Shown: in pieces, positions 12,089 through 20,204 of the stretch | How the letters are laid out: every line of letters begins with the position of its first letter | How positions within the stretch are numbered: position 1 is the first letter of the stretch | Source of the DNA: Solimonas sp. SE-A11 | Lineage (GTDB): Bacteria; Pseudomonadota; Gammaproteobacteria; Nevskiales; Nevskiaceae | Direction of reading: 5' to 3' | Assembly: GCF_030345715.1 (NCBI RefSeq) | Contig: NZ_JAUASX010000014.1 | Coordinates: forward strand, 1 to 64,000 | DNA length: 64,000 nt | The notes under the pieces: model-generated | Database searches by the model: none | Seen by the model: the letters and a program-made list of their open reading frames with translations, nothing else | Told to the model about the DNA's origin: nothing | Position numbers and translations under genes: made by a program

Positions 12089-12979
12089 ATGACCCACTTC
12101 CAGACCGTCGGTGTGATCGGCAAGCACCGCAGCCCTCAGGTTGCGCCCGTGCTCAATGCCCTGTGCCGCCACCTGGCGGAACTGGGCCGCACCGTGCTGG
12201 TGGACACCTATAGCGCCGACCTGGTCGACGAGCCGGTGAGCTTCGTCACCCGCGCCGAGCTGGCCAAGCGCTGCGACCTGGTGGTGGTGGTCGGTGGCGA
12301 CGGCACCCTGCTGTCGGCGGCGCGCGAGATGGCCCCGGCCGCGGTGCCCCTGCTCGGCATCAACCAGGGCCGCCTGGGCTTCATGGTGGACGTGACCCCC
12401 GAGGACATGCGCGAAAGCCTGGGCGCGATCTTCCGCGGCGAGTACCTGCGCGAAGACCGCCTGCTGCTGAGCTGCCGTATCCTGCGCAACGGCATGCCGG
12501 TGCAGCCGGCCCTGGCCGTCAACGACGTGGTCATCCGCAACCAGGCGGCCATCCGCATGGTGGAGTTCGAAACCTGGATTGACGGCGAATTCATCTCGCA
12601 GCACCGCGCCGACGGTTTCATCATCGCCTCGCCCACCGGTTCCACGGCCTACGCCTTGTCCGGTGGCGGCCCGGTGGTGCACCCCTCGCTGGAGGCACTG
12701 GCGCTGGTGCCGATCTGCCCGCACACCCTGTCGGACCGTCCGATCGTGGTCAGCGCCAGCCAGACGGTGCGCATCGTGCTGGGCGGCCATGACGGCTCCC
12801 GCGTGATGCTGACCTGCGACGGCCAGACCAGCGAAATCCTGCAGCCCGGCGACGCCGTGGAAGTCTCCCGGGCCGAGTGGCCCCTGAGCCTGATCCACCC
12901 CAAGAATTACAGCTACTTCAATCTCTTGCGCAGCAAACTCCATTGGGGCCGCGGCCCCGCGCAACGCGAGCCGGGCTGA
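12089..12979 (+). CDS. nadK: NAD kinase
   Basis: A 296-residue ATP-dependent kinase that phosphorylates NAD to NADP. The glycine-rich catalytic motif GGDGTLLSAAREM appears near residue 72, followed by GINQGRLGFMVD and the C-terminal SPTGSTAYALSGGGPVVHP. Length matches gammaproteobacterial NadK. It is divergent from hrcA and 17 bases upstream of recN, probably in one transcript. This is the usual nadK-recN order. Confidence 0.97.
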   Translation: MTHFQTVGVIGKHRSPQVAPVLNALCRHLAELGRTVLVDTYSADLVDEPVSFVTRAELAKRCDLVVVVGGDGTLLSAAREMAPAAVPLLGINQGRLGFMVDVTPEDMRESLGAIFRGEYLREDRLLLSCRILRNGMPVQPALAVNDVVIRNQAAIRMVEFETWIDGEFISQHRADGFIIASPTGSTAYALSGGGPVVHPSLEALALVPICPHTLSDRPIVVSASQTVRIVLGGHDGSRVMLTCDGQTSEILQPGDAVEVSRAEWPLSLIHPKNYSYFNLLRSKLHWGRGPAQREPG

Positions 12980-12996
12980 GCCTCCAAGTCTGACCC

Positions 12997-14682
12997 ATGC
13001 TGACCCACCTGCAGATCAAGAATCTCGCCATCATCGACGAGTTGGCCCTCGACTTCGGACGCGGCTTCACCACGCTGACCGGCGAGACCGGCGCCGGCAA
13101 GTCGATCCTGATCGACGCCATCGGCCTGATCGTCGGCAGCCGCGCCGATGCCAGCCTGGTGCGCAGCGGCCAGGAGAAGGCCGAGGTCAGCGCCGAGTTC
13201 GCGCTGGTCGCCGGTGGCGACGCCTCCGCCTGGCTCAAGGAACAGGAGCTGGTCGATGAGGACGAGCCCAGCCGCTGCCTGGTGCGCCGCGTGGTCTACG
13301 CCGAAGGCCGCACCCGCGCCTTCGTCAACGGCCAGCCGGTCAATGCCGGCCCGCTGCGGGACCTGGGCGAGCGGCTGATCGAGATTTTCGGCCAGTCCGA
13401 GAGCCAGACCCTGTTGCGCCCCGAGGTGCAGCGCGGACTGCTGGACCAGTTCGGCGGCCACGGGACGGCACTGGACGCGGTGCGCGAAGCCGCCCGTGAA
13501 GTGTCCGACGTGGAGAAGCAGATCGAGCGCCTGCGCACTGCCGGCAGCCGCGATCCGGCCCAGCTGGACTACCTGCGCTTCCAGCTGCGCGAGCTGGAGG
13601 CCATGAACCTGGGCGAAGGCGAGATCGAGCAGATGGAAGCCGAGCACCGCCGCCTGGCCAATGCGGGCCGGCTGATGCAGGAAGGCAACCAGGCCCAGGA
13701 GATGCTCTACGGCGCCGAGGCCAGCCTCTACGACCAGCTGGCGACCGCCTCCGGACTGCTGACCGGACTGGTGCCGCTGCACGAGGGTTTCCGCGAGGCC
13801 CTGGACTTGGCCGAGAGCGCCCAGGCCCAGGTGCGCGAGGCGGCCGACTCCCTGAGCCGCCTGCTGGCCCGCCTGGACCTGGACCCGGAGCAGCTGGCCC
13901 AGCTGGAACAGCGCATGGCCGATATCCATGACCTGGCACGCAAGCACCGCATCCGCCCGGCGGAACTGCCGGAAAAGCTGGCGGCCCTGCGCGAGGAACT
14001 GGGCGGCCTGGAAGACGCGGCCGGCCAGATGGAAGCCCTGGAAGCCCGCCGCACGGCCGCGCTGAAGCGCTACCGCGAGGCCGCCGCCAAGCTGGGAACG
14101 GCCCGGCGCAAAGCCGCCAAGGGCTTCGGCGAGCAGGTGTCGGCGATCGTGCGCCAGCTGGGCATGGCCAACGCCCAGTTCCTGGCCGCCGTGGAGACCG
14201 ACGCCGAGGGTCGCCCCCGCAGCAGCGGCGACGATGAAGTTCGGTTCGACTTCAGCGCCAACCCCGGGCAGCCGCCCCGCCCGCTGGCCAAGGTGGCCTC
14301 CGGCGGCGAACTGTCCCGCGTGTCATTGGCGGTGCAGGTGGTGGGCCAGCAGCGCTCCGGCGCCGCCACCATGATCTTCGACGAGGTGGATGCCGGCATC
14401 AGCGGCGGCGTCGCCGAGGTGGTGGGCCAGAAGCTGCGCGAGCTGGGCGGCCAGCAGGGCCAGGTACTCTGCGTGACCCACCTGGCGCAGGTCGCGGCCC
14501 AGGGCCATCGCCAGTTCGCCATCGCCAAGGAAGTGAAGTCAGGCCAGACCTATACCCGCGTGCGGCCGCTGGCCGACAAGGACCGCGTGGAGGAACTGGC
14601 GCGCATGCAGGGCGGCGTGGAGATCACCGCTGCGGCGCTGAACCATGCAAAGGATTTGCTGCAGCGAGCGGCGAAGGCCTGA
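12997..14682 (+). CDS. recN: DNA repair protein RecN
   Basis: A 561-residue SMC-like ATPase that helps repair double-strand breaks by bringing DNA ends together. The Walker A motif GETGAGKS is near residue 30. A long coiled-coil middle (about 155-370) follows, then the ABC signature [14 protein letters not shown] and Walker [14 protein letters not shown]. The C-terminal half is complete. It directly follows nadK. A repeat-rich spacer separates it from the convergent fur gene. Confidence 0.97.
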   Translation: MLTHLQIKNLAIIDELALDFGRGFTTLTGETGAGKSILIDAIGLIVGSRADASLVRSGQEKAEVSAEFALVAGGDASAWLKEQELVDEDEPSRCLVRRVVYAEGRTRAFVNGQPVNAGPLRDLGERLIEIFGQSESQTLLRPEVQRGLLDQFGGHGTALDAVREAAREVSDVEKQIERLRTAGSRDPAQLDYLRFQLRELEAMNLGEGEIEQMEAEHRRLANAGRLMQEGNQAQEMLYGAEASLYDQLATASGLLTGLVPLHEGFREALDLAESAQAQVREAADSLSRLLARLDLDPEQLAQLEQRMADIHDLARKHRIRPAELPEKLAALREELGGLEDAAGQMEALEARRTAALKRYREAAAKLGTARRKAAKGFGEQVSAIVRQLGMANAQFLAAVETDAEGRPRSSGDDEVRFDFSANPGQPPRPLAKVASGGELSRVSLAVQVVGQQRSGAATMIFDEVDAGISGGVAEVVGQKLRELGGQQGQVLCVTHLAQVAAQGHRQFAIAKEVKSGQTYTRVRPLADKDRVEELARMQGGVEITAAALNHAKDLLQRAAKA

Positions 14683-14690
14683 GCTCTTGC

Positions 14691-14819
14691 TCCCCTCGCC
14701 CGCCTGCGGGAGAGGGGTCGGGGAGAGGGCTGCTGTAAATCGTCCCAAGTCAGCCAAGCCCAGATTTACAGAAACCCCCTTCCGGCCTACGGCCACCCTG
14801 CCGTAAACGGGCGAGGGGA
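14691..14819. repeat. Nested inverted repeat between recN and fur
   Basis: Perfect 12-bp ends (14691-14702 TCCCCTCGCCCG and 14808-14819) enclose a second inverted pair (14733-14740 CTGTAAAT and 14764-14771). The internal CCGGCCTACGGCC and GCGGGAGAGGGG blocks resemble intergenic palindromic repeats common in gammaproteobacterial genomes. It lies between convergent genes and may act as a terminator. Confidence 0.8.
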
Positions 14820-14826
14820 AAAGCCA

Positions 14827-15243
14827 TCAGCCCTTCTTCTTGCCGCCCTTGGGCCGCACGTACAGGACCAGGCTGTGGTCCTCCACCGTGAAGCCGTGCT
14901 TCTCGGCGATCTGCTTCTGCAGCTTCTCGATCTCCTCGGAGACGAACTCGATCACTTCGCCGGTATCGAGGTTGACCATGTGGTCGTGATGAGGGCCGCG
15001 CTCCAATTCGAACACGGCGTGGCCACCCTCGAAATGGTGGCGCTTGACCAGGCCGGCGGTCTCGAACTGGGTCAGGACGCGGTAGACCGTGGCCAGGCCG
15101 ATGTCCTCCTCCGAGTCCATCAGCTTGCGATAGATATCTTCAGCGGACATGTGGCGAGCCGGATGGCTCTCCAGCATCTCCAGGATTTTCAGGCGCGGAA
15201 GGGTAACCTTGAGGCCGGCGCTACGAAGATCGGACGATTCCAC
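14827..15243 (-). CDS. fur: Ferric uptake regulator Fur
   Basis: A 138-residue iron-sensing repressor; with Fe(II) it binds Fur boxes and shuts off iron-uptake genes. The N-terminal winged helix (LKVTLPRLKILEMLE ... ATVYRVLTQFETAGLV) and the metal-binding HHFEGGHAVFELERGPHHDHMV stretch are clear. The usual CxxC zinc pair after that stretch is absent (NLDTGEVIEF instead), a variation known in several Fur proteins. It is divergent from bamE. A Fur box is seen upstream of tonB in this window. Confidence 0.95.
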   Translation of the reverse strand: MESSDLRSAGLKVTLPRLKILEMLESHPARHMSAEDIYRKLMDSEEDIGLATVYRVLTQFETAGLVKRHHFEGGHAVFELERGPHHDHMVNLDTGEVIEFVSEEIEKLQKQIAEKHGFTVEDHSLVLYVRPKGGKKKG

Positions 15244-15250
15244 GGGATGC

Positions 15251-15278
15251 CTGTCAAAGGGAGGATTTCCGGTATTAT
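15251..15278 (+). promoter_or_regulatory. Probable bamE promoter
   Basis: CTGTCA (15251-15256) and TATTAT (15273-15278) with a 16-base spacer lie 26 bases before the bamE start, in the fur-bamE divergent gap. Confidence 0.55.
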
Positions 15279-15304
15279 CGCACTCCCCTACGAGGCATCA
15301 ACCC

Positions 15305-15754
15305 ATGCGAGTTATTTTGTTGGTTCTCACGGCCCTGGCCCTGAGCGCCTGCCAGATCGTCTACAAGCTTCCCACCCGCCAGGGCAACGTCATCGAGCAG
15401 AAGCAGCTTGACCAGCTCCAGGTCGGCATGAGCCGCGAGCAGGTCCGCTTCCTGATGGGCACGCCCGTGGCCGCCAGCCCCTTCGAGGACCGTCGCTGGG
15501 ACTACGTGGGCTATTACAAGTCGCCGCGCGGCAAGGTGTCCTCCCGAGTGGTCAGCCTCTGGTTCGATGGCGACAAAGTCAGCCGCATGGACGGGGTCAA
15601 GGCGCCGGACGCCGACAACAAGGCCCTGGAAGATCCGGACGTGAAGACCGTACTGCGCGAGGACAAGAAGGCCCAGGCCGAGGAGACGCGCATCGAGAGC
15701 GAACAGGGCAAGGAATCGGGCGTCATCCTGACGCCGGACCGCAGCTCGCCCTGA
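15305..15754 (+). CDS. bamE: Outer membrane assembly lipoprotein BamE
   Basis: A 149-residue lipoprotein of the BAM complex, which inserts beta-barrel proteins into the outer membrane. The lipobox is LALSAC (Cys17). The SmpA/OmlA fold is recognised from VYKLPTRQGNVIEQ, LDQLQVGMSREQVRFLMGTP and DRRWDYVGYY. The C-terminal tail after about residue 100 is charged and longer than in E. coli. The start at 15305 places the lipobox correctly. Divergent from fur, the usual arrangement. Confidence 0.95.
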   Translation: MRVILLVLTALALSACQIVYKLPTRQGNVIEQKQLDQLQVGMSREQVRFLMGTPVAASPFEDRRWDYVGYYKSPRGKVSSRVVSLWFDGDKVSRMDGVKAPDADNKALEDPDVKTVLREDKKAQAEETRIESEQGKESGVILTPDRSSP

Positions 15755-15848
15755 TCGCGGCGCCCGGGGACCGGCGGGGGCCGGTCTTTGGTGGTGTCAC
15801 CGCCCGGGCGACACCTTCCATCTGCATGGCTCGATTGGGGAGAGCAAC

Positions 15849-17204
15849 ATGAACCGTTCCATCCTGCGGATCGCGGCGGCCCTGTCGCTGCTCGTCATGG
15901 CCGGTCAGGCTTCGGCCAAGGCCGACATCGCCGAGGCCGCCAAGCTCGGTGGGCCCCTCACCCCGGTCGGCGCCGAACGGGCCGCCAACAAGGATGGCAG
16001 CATCCCCGCCTGGTCCCCCGGCAAGCAGCGCGGCAAGCTCAGCGGCGAGTTCTTCTCCGACCCCGCCATCGACTCAGAGCAACCGATCCTGGTGCTCTCC
16101 GCCTCCAACATGTCGCGCTCGCTGGAGCGGCTGTCTGAAGGCCACAAGAAGCTGCTGTCGCTGCACCCCAGCTACAAGATGCTGGTGTATCCCTCGCACC
16201 GCCCGGTGGCGATGCCGGAGGCGATATACGCCGCCACCAAGGTCAACGCCAGCGTCTGCGAACTGCATGGCCTGGATGAGCTGGATGGCTGCAGCGTGGG
16301 CGTCCCCTTCCCCATTCCCAAGTCTGGGCCGGAGCCGATCTGGAACCACAAGCTGCGCTGGCGCGGCGACGCCGTGCGCCGCTACAACAACCAGATGATC
16401 GTCCAGCCCAATGGCCAGTACCAGCTGACCAAGATCCTGGAGGACGTGCAGTTCACCTACGGCTCTATCCGCAAACCCGTGACGCTGCATCGCGGCGACG
16501 CTGAGTTCCTGCGCTACCTGTCGGCCACCACCGCGCCGCCGCGCGTGGCCGGCACCACGATCCTGGTGCATGACCGCGCCGGCACCGGCAGCGAGGGGCG
16601 CGCCGCCTGGCTCTACACGCCCACGCTCAAGCGCGTGCGCCGTGCGCCCACGGTCTGCTGCGACAACCCCGCCGAAGGAACCGACGGCAGCCAGTTCTAC
16701 GACCAGGTGGACATGTTCAACGGCACCCTGGAACGCTACAACTGGAGGCTCGTGGGCAAGCGCGAGATGTATATCCCCTACAACTCGCATCGTATCGGCA
16801 GCAACACCATCCGTTTCTCGCAGCTGGCACGCCCCGGACATCTGAACCAGGACCTGCCGCGCTACGAGCTGCACCGCGTGTGGGTGGTGGACGCCGAGCT
16901 GCGGCCCGGCATGGCGCATACCTTCAGGAAGCGCCGCTTCTACCTCGACGAAGACGGCTGGAACATCGTCATGGTGGACAACTACAACAACCGCGGCGAG
17001 CTCTACCAGTTCCAGGAAGGGCACACGCAGTTCGGCACCAACATCCTCGCCAGCTCGGCGGCGCCGGAGGTGATCTATCACTTCGACAGCGGCCGCTACT
17101 TCATCACGGCGATGTTCAACGAGGACAAGCCCTACGACTTCACGCCGGATTACAAGCCGGACTTCTTCACCGCCGCCGCGGTGCAGAAGCGCATTACCAA
17201 GTAG
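15849..17204 (+). CDS. DUF1329 protein, exported, copy 1
   Basis: A 451-residue protein with a signal peptide (cleavage near AGQASA-KAD) and a full DUF1329 domain. Members are often encoded beside DUF1302 proteins and RND-type transporters, and the domain is thought to be LolA/LolB-like, so a role in carrying lipids across the periplasm is plausible but unproven. Hallmarks are GHKKLLSLHPSYKMLVYPSHR, FPIPKSGPEPIWNHKLR, QVDMFNGTLERYNW and ARPGHLNQDLPRYELHRVWVV. It stands alone between bamE and rnfH, where most relatives have no gene. A paralogue lies at 55175. Confidence 0.85.
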   Translation: MNRSILRIAAALSLLVMAGQASAKADIAEAAKLGGPLTPVGAERAANKDGSIPAWSPGKQRGKLSGEFFSDPAIDSEQPILVLSASNMSRSLERLSEGHKKLLSLHPSYKMLVYPSHRPVAMPEAIYAATKVNASVCELHGLDELDGCSVGVPFPIPKSGPEPIWNHKLRWRGDAVRRYNNQMIVQPNGQYQLTKILEDVQFTYGSIRKPVTLHRGDAEFLRYLSATTAPPRVAGTTILVHDRAGTGSEGRAAWLYTPTLKRVRRAPTVCCDNPAEGTDGSQFYDQVDMFNGTLERYNWRLVGKREMYIPYNSHRIGSNTIRFSQLARPGHLNQDLPRYELHRVWVVDAELRPGMAHTFRKRRFYLDEDGWNIVMVDNYNNRGELYQFQEGHTQFGTNILASSAAPEVIYHFDSGRYFITAMFNEDKPYDFTPDYKPDFFTAAAVQKRITK

Positions 17205-17210
17205 GCTGGA

Positions 17211-17507
17211 TTACCTGCGGCGCGTAGCGGCGGCGCGCTGACGGCGCACCTGCTTGGGATCCGCCTGAAGCGGCCGGTAAATCTCCACGCGGTCGCCATC
17301 GCGTAGCGGCTCGTCATGGGCCACGGGCCGCGAGAACAGGCCTAGGCGGGCATTGGGAAGATCAATCTCGGGAAAGCGCGCGAGGATGCCGGAGGCCATG
17401 ATGGCTTCTTCGGCCTTCGTGCCGGCCGGCACCGCGAGCACCAGGATCGCCTGCTCTCCGGGCCTGGCATAGGCCACTTCAACCTGGATGGTCTCAATGT
17501 TTGCCAT
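17211..17507 (-). CDS. rnfH: RnfH-family ubiquitin-fold protein
   Basis: A 98-residue beta-grasp protein. The family motif is visible as IQVEVAYARPGEQAILVLAVPAGTKAEEAI and RDGDRVEIYRPLQADPKQVRRQRA. Function is unsettled; despite the name it is not an RNF complex subunit. It overlaps the end of ratA by 14 bases, the same toxin-antitoxin-like pair arrangement seen in many proteobacteria. Confidence 0.93.
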   Translation of the reverse strand: MANIETIQVEVAYARPGEQAILVLAVPAGTKAEEAIMASGILARFPEIDLPNARLGLFSRPVAHDEPLRDGDRVEIYRPLQADPKQVRRQRAAATRRR

Positions 17508-17931
17508 GCAGCGCCTCGGCGCGGCGGCGGAATGCCTCGATCAGCCCGTTGACCGCGCGGTCCATCCAGGGCGACAGCGTGCTTTCCACGATGCGGCTGC
17601 CGAAATCCAGCGACAGCTTCAGTGTCACCTTGCAGGCATCCTCGGCCAGAGCCTGGAATTCCCAGGTGCCATCGAGCTGGCGAAAGGGGCCATCCACCAG
17701 CCGCATGTGGATGCTGCGACCGGGCTGCAGACGGTTCTCGGTGGCGAAGCTGTCCTTAAGCCCCTTGACGTTGAAACCCACCCTTGCACGCACCCGATCG
17801 TCCTGGCTGTGCTCCACCACGGCCGAGACGCAGCCGGGCAGGAAGCCGGGATAGGCCTCGATGTCGGCCACCAGCTCGTACATGGCGGCCGCGGAAAAAC
17901 GCAGCAGCGCCGATCGTTCCAGGGTCGCCAT
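17494..17931 (-). CDS. ratA: RatA / coenzyme Q-binding START-like protein
   Basis: A 145-residue SRPBCC-fold protein. The family includes E. coli RatA, reported to inhibit 70S assembly, and the ubiquinone-binding COQ10 type. Visible are SALLRFSAAAMYELVADIEAYPGFLPGC, the long ligand helix at the end, and SRIVESTLSPWMDRAVNGLI. The ATG at 17931 overlaps the stop of the upstream transporter gene by one base. Toxin and Q-binding roles cannot be told apart here. Confidence 0.92.
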   Translation of the reverse strand: MATLERSALLRFSAAAMYELVADIEAYPGFLPGCVSAVVEHSQDDRVRARVGFNVKGLKDSFATENRLQPGRSIHMRLVDGPFRQLDGTWEFQALAEDACKVTLKLSLDFGSRIVESTLSPWMDRAVNGLIEAFRRRAEALHGKH

Positions 17932-19313
17932 CAGCCCCAGAGTTCCGCGATCCAGTCCAGCAGGCCGGCCGAATAGCCGAGGATGATGATCAGCGCCAGG
18001 CGCGTCGGATACCGCAGCAGCGCGCGCCAGAGGCTGAACAGCCAGCCCTCGCGCTCGCCGAAGGCGGAGCGCGCCATCTCCTCCGGCATGATCCGCGCCG
18101 TGAAGATGCAGATCAGCAGCGCCGTGGCCGGCGCGAACCAGTTGGCCGTCAGCCACTGCATCCAGCCAAAGAAATTGCGGCCCATCAGCGTCACGTCCTG
18201 CAGCACGCCGAAAGACAGCAGTGTACCCAACCCCAGGAACCAGATCAGCAGCGAGCTGGACGTGGCGGCGAATACACGCGTGGTGCGGAAGCGATCCATC
18301 AGGTAGCGCGTGGTGGTCTCCAGCAGTGCGCTGGCCGCCGTGAGCGTGACGATGAAGAGCATGGTGTACAGCGACAGCGCCACCACAATGCCGACCACGC
18401 CGGCGGGGAATGCCGCCGGCAACGCCTGGAACAGCAGCGCCACGCCGCTGGCCGGCTCCACGCCAGCGCTGAAGATCAGCGCAAAGATCGCCAGGCCCGC
18501 CAGCAGGCTGAAGCCCGTGTCGATCAGCACCACGCCCAGGGCCAGTCGCTTGAGCGGCGCCCGCGCCGGCAGGTAGCTGCCCAGGGCCAGCATCGAGCCG
18601 ATGCCCAGCGCCATGGTGAAGAAAGCCTGCTGCAGGGCCTCCAGTGCGCCACGCCAGCCGAATTTCTGCCAGTCCGGCGTCAGCAGGAAGCGCAGGGCCT
18701 CGGCCGTGCTGCCGGTGAGCATGGTGTAGAGGCACAGGCCGATCGCCACCAGGAAGGCTGTCGGCAGCAGGCGCAGCGCAGCCCGCTCGATGCCGTCGCG
18801 AAAACCGTGGGTGACGATGATGCAGGCCGTGACCATGAAGATCGTATGCCAGGACAGCGCGCGCTCCGGGTCCTGGGCAAAGCTCAGGAAGGCCTCGCGG
18901 GCATGCTCCACGCCGATGCCATCGAATACCCCGCCGGCCGCGCGCACGGCATAGGCCAGGCTCCAGCCGGCAATCACGCTGTAGTACGACAGGACCATCA
19001 CCGCGCTGGCCAGCGACAGGTAGCCGATCACCACCCAGAAACGCGAGGCCCCCGCCGCATCCACCACGCGACGGAAGCCGCTGATGACGTCGTCGCGCAT
19101 CCAGCGGCCCAGCACCCATTCCGTGGCCAGCAACGGCAGCCCGACCAGCAGCAGGCACAGCAGGTAGAAGCCCAGGAACACCGCGCCGCCGTGCTCGCCC
19201 ATCAGGTACGGCAGGCGCGCGACGTTGCCGATGCCCACCGTGGCACCGGCGGCCACCCACAGGAAGCGGCTTGACGATCCCCAGTAGCCGTAACTGCTTT
19301 CGCGGATGTTCAT
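17931..19313 (-). CDS. Neurotransmitter:sodium symporter (NSS) family transporter
   Basis: A 460-residue inner-membrane protein with about 11-12 hydrophobic helices. The opening WVAAGATVGIGNVARLPYLMGEHGGAVFLGFYLLCLLLVGLPLL is the NSS hallmark, with the unwound first helix that binds Na+ and substrate. It probably imports an amino acid with sodium; the substrate is unknown. It is inserted between smpB and ratA and is coupled to ratA by an overlap. Confidence 0.9.
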   Translation of the reverse strand: MNIRESSYGYWGSSSRFLWVAAGATVGIGNVARLPYLMGEHGGAVFLGFYLLCLLLVGLPLLATEWVLGRWMRDDVISGFRRVVDAAGASRFWVVIGYLSLASAVMVLSYYSVIAGWSLAYAVRAAGGVFDGIGVEHAREAFLSFAQDPERALSWHTIFMVTACIIVTHGFRDGIERAALRLLPTAFLVAIGLCLYTMLTGSTAEALRFLLTPDWQKFGWRGALEALQQAFFTMALGIGSMLALGSYLPARAPLKRLALGVVLIDTGFSLLAGLAIFALIFSAGVEPASGVALLFQALPAAFPAGVVGIVVALSLYTMLFIVTLTAASALLETTTRYLMDRFRTTRVFAATSSSLLIWFLGLGTLLSFGVLQDVTLMGRNFFGWMQWLTANWFAPATALLICIFTARIMPEEMARSAFGEREGWLFSLWRALLRYPTRLALIIILGYSAGLLDWIAELWG

Positions 19314-19433
19314 GCCGATAGTCTAGCGGGAACCACGCATTCCGCATGACCCTTCCTGGCGGCTTTTGCGCCTTGATCCGGGCCGGAACGGCCCTGTTCA
19401 GGCCATCCGGCCACGGATATCCGCCATGACGCC

Positions 19434-19445
19434 TATAATTCACCG
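19434..19445 (+). promoter_or_regulatory. -10 element placing the smpB start at the transcript end
   Basis: A perfect TATAAT (19434-19439) is followed after only six bases by the smpB ATG, and no Shine-Dalgarno is visible. Transcription would begin at or next to the A of the start codon, giving a leaderless message. No clear -35 is seen. Confidence 0.5.
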
Positions 19446-19928
19446 ATGAGCAAGAAGGAAGATAACAAGAAGGACGGTGACCGCCGCATCGCGGAAAACC
19501 GTCGTGCGCGCCATGACTACTTCATCGAGGAAAGCCATGAGGCCGGCCTGATGCTGCAGGGCTGGGAGGTCAAGAGCCTCCGCGAAGGCCGTGCGCAGAT
19601 CACGGAGGCCTACGTCGTCCTCAAGAACCGCGAAGCCTGGCTGATCGGCGCCCACTTCACCCCGGGCAAGCACACCTGCACCCACGAGATCGCCGACTCC
19701 ACCCGCACCCGCAAGCTGCTGATGCACGAGCGCGAACTGTCAATGCTGGTCGGCAAGGTCGAGCGCGCCGGCTATACCCTGGTCCCCCTGGACCTGCACT
19801 GGACCCGCGGCCGCGCCAAGCTGCAGATTGGCTTGGCCAAGGGAAAGAAGCAGCATGACAAGCGCGCTGACCTGAAGGATCGGGACTGGCAGCGGGACAA
19901 AGAGCGCATCATGAGGAAGCGGGCCTAG
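19446..19928 (+). CDS. smpB: SsrA-binding protein SmpB
   Basis: A 160-residue RNA-binding protein that loads tmRNA onto stalled ribosomes for trans-translation. The OB-fold motifs [34 protein letters not shown] and [17 protein letters not shown] are clear. The C-terminal tail [14 protein letters not shown] is the part that enters the decoding centre. The last 14 codons lie inside the first copy of a 127-bp tandem repeat. Its partner ssrA lies 2.4 kb downstream. Confidence 0.97.
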   Translation: MSKKEDNKKDGDRRIAENRRARHDYFIEESHEAGLMLQGWEVKSLREGRAQITEAYVVLKNREAWLIGAHFTPGKHTCTHEIADSTRTRKLLMHERELSMLVGKVERAGYTLVPLDLHWTRGRAKLQIGLAKGKKQHDKRADLKDRDWQRDKERIMRKRA

Positions 19929-20204
19929 TCACCGGATTGGTGCCATCCCGCCAGTCCCATGCTCCGACTTCGCCTGGGCGCTGCTTCGCGAGCGCCGTGG
20001 CTCGCGTCGCCACTGACAGCGGGACAAAGAGCGCATCAGGAGGAAGCGGGCCTGATCACCAGATTGGTGTCATCCCGCCAGTCCCATGCTCCGACTTCGC
20101 CTGGGCGCTGCTTCGCGAGCGCCGTGGCTCGCGTCGCCACTGGCAGCGCGACAAAGAGCGCATCATGAGGAAGCGGGCCTGGTCACCGGATTGGTGCCAT
20201 CCCG
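19885..20204 (+). repeat. 127-bp tandem direct repeat, about 2.5 copies, containing the smpB 3' end
   Basis: Copies begin at 19885, 20012 and 20139, exactly 127 bases apart, and differ by only a few bases. Each begins with the last 14 codons of smpB and continues with the sequence just after it. The third copy stops at about 20204, next to the stop codon of the asparagine-synthase homologue. Each full unit holds a 7-bp hairpin (CGCGAGC-GCCGTG-GCTCGCG). Confidence 0.93.

Noticed and set aside
14539-14796. Minus-strand frame with SPTPLPQAGEG
   Set aside because: This peptide pattern is the translation of a common intergenic repeat, not of a gene.
19885-20204. CRISPR array
   Set aside because: The 127-base units are adjacent copies without spacers, and no cas genes are present.
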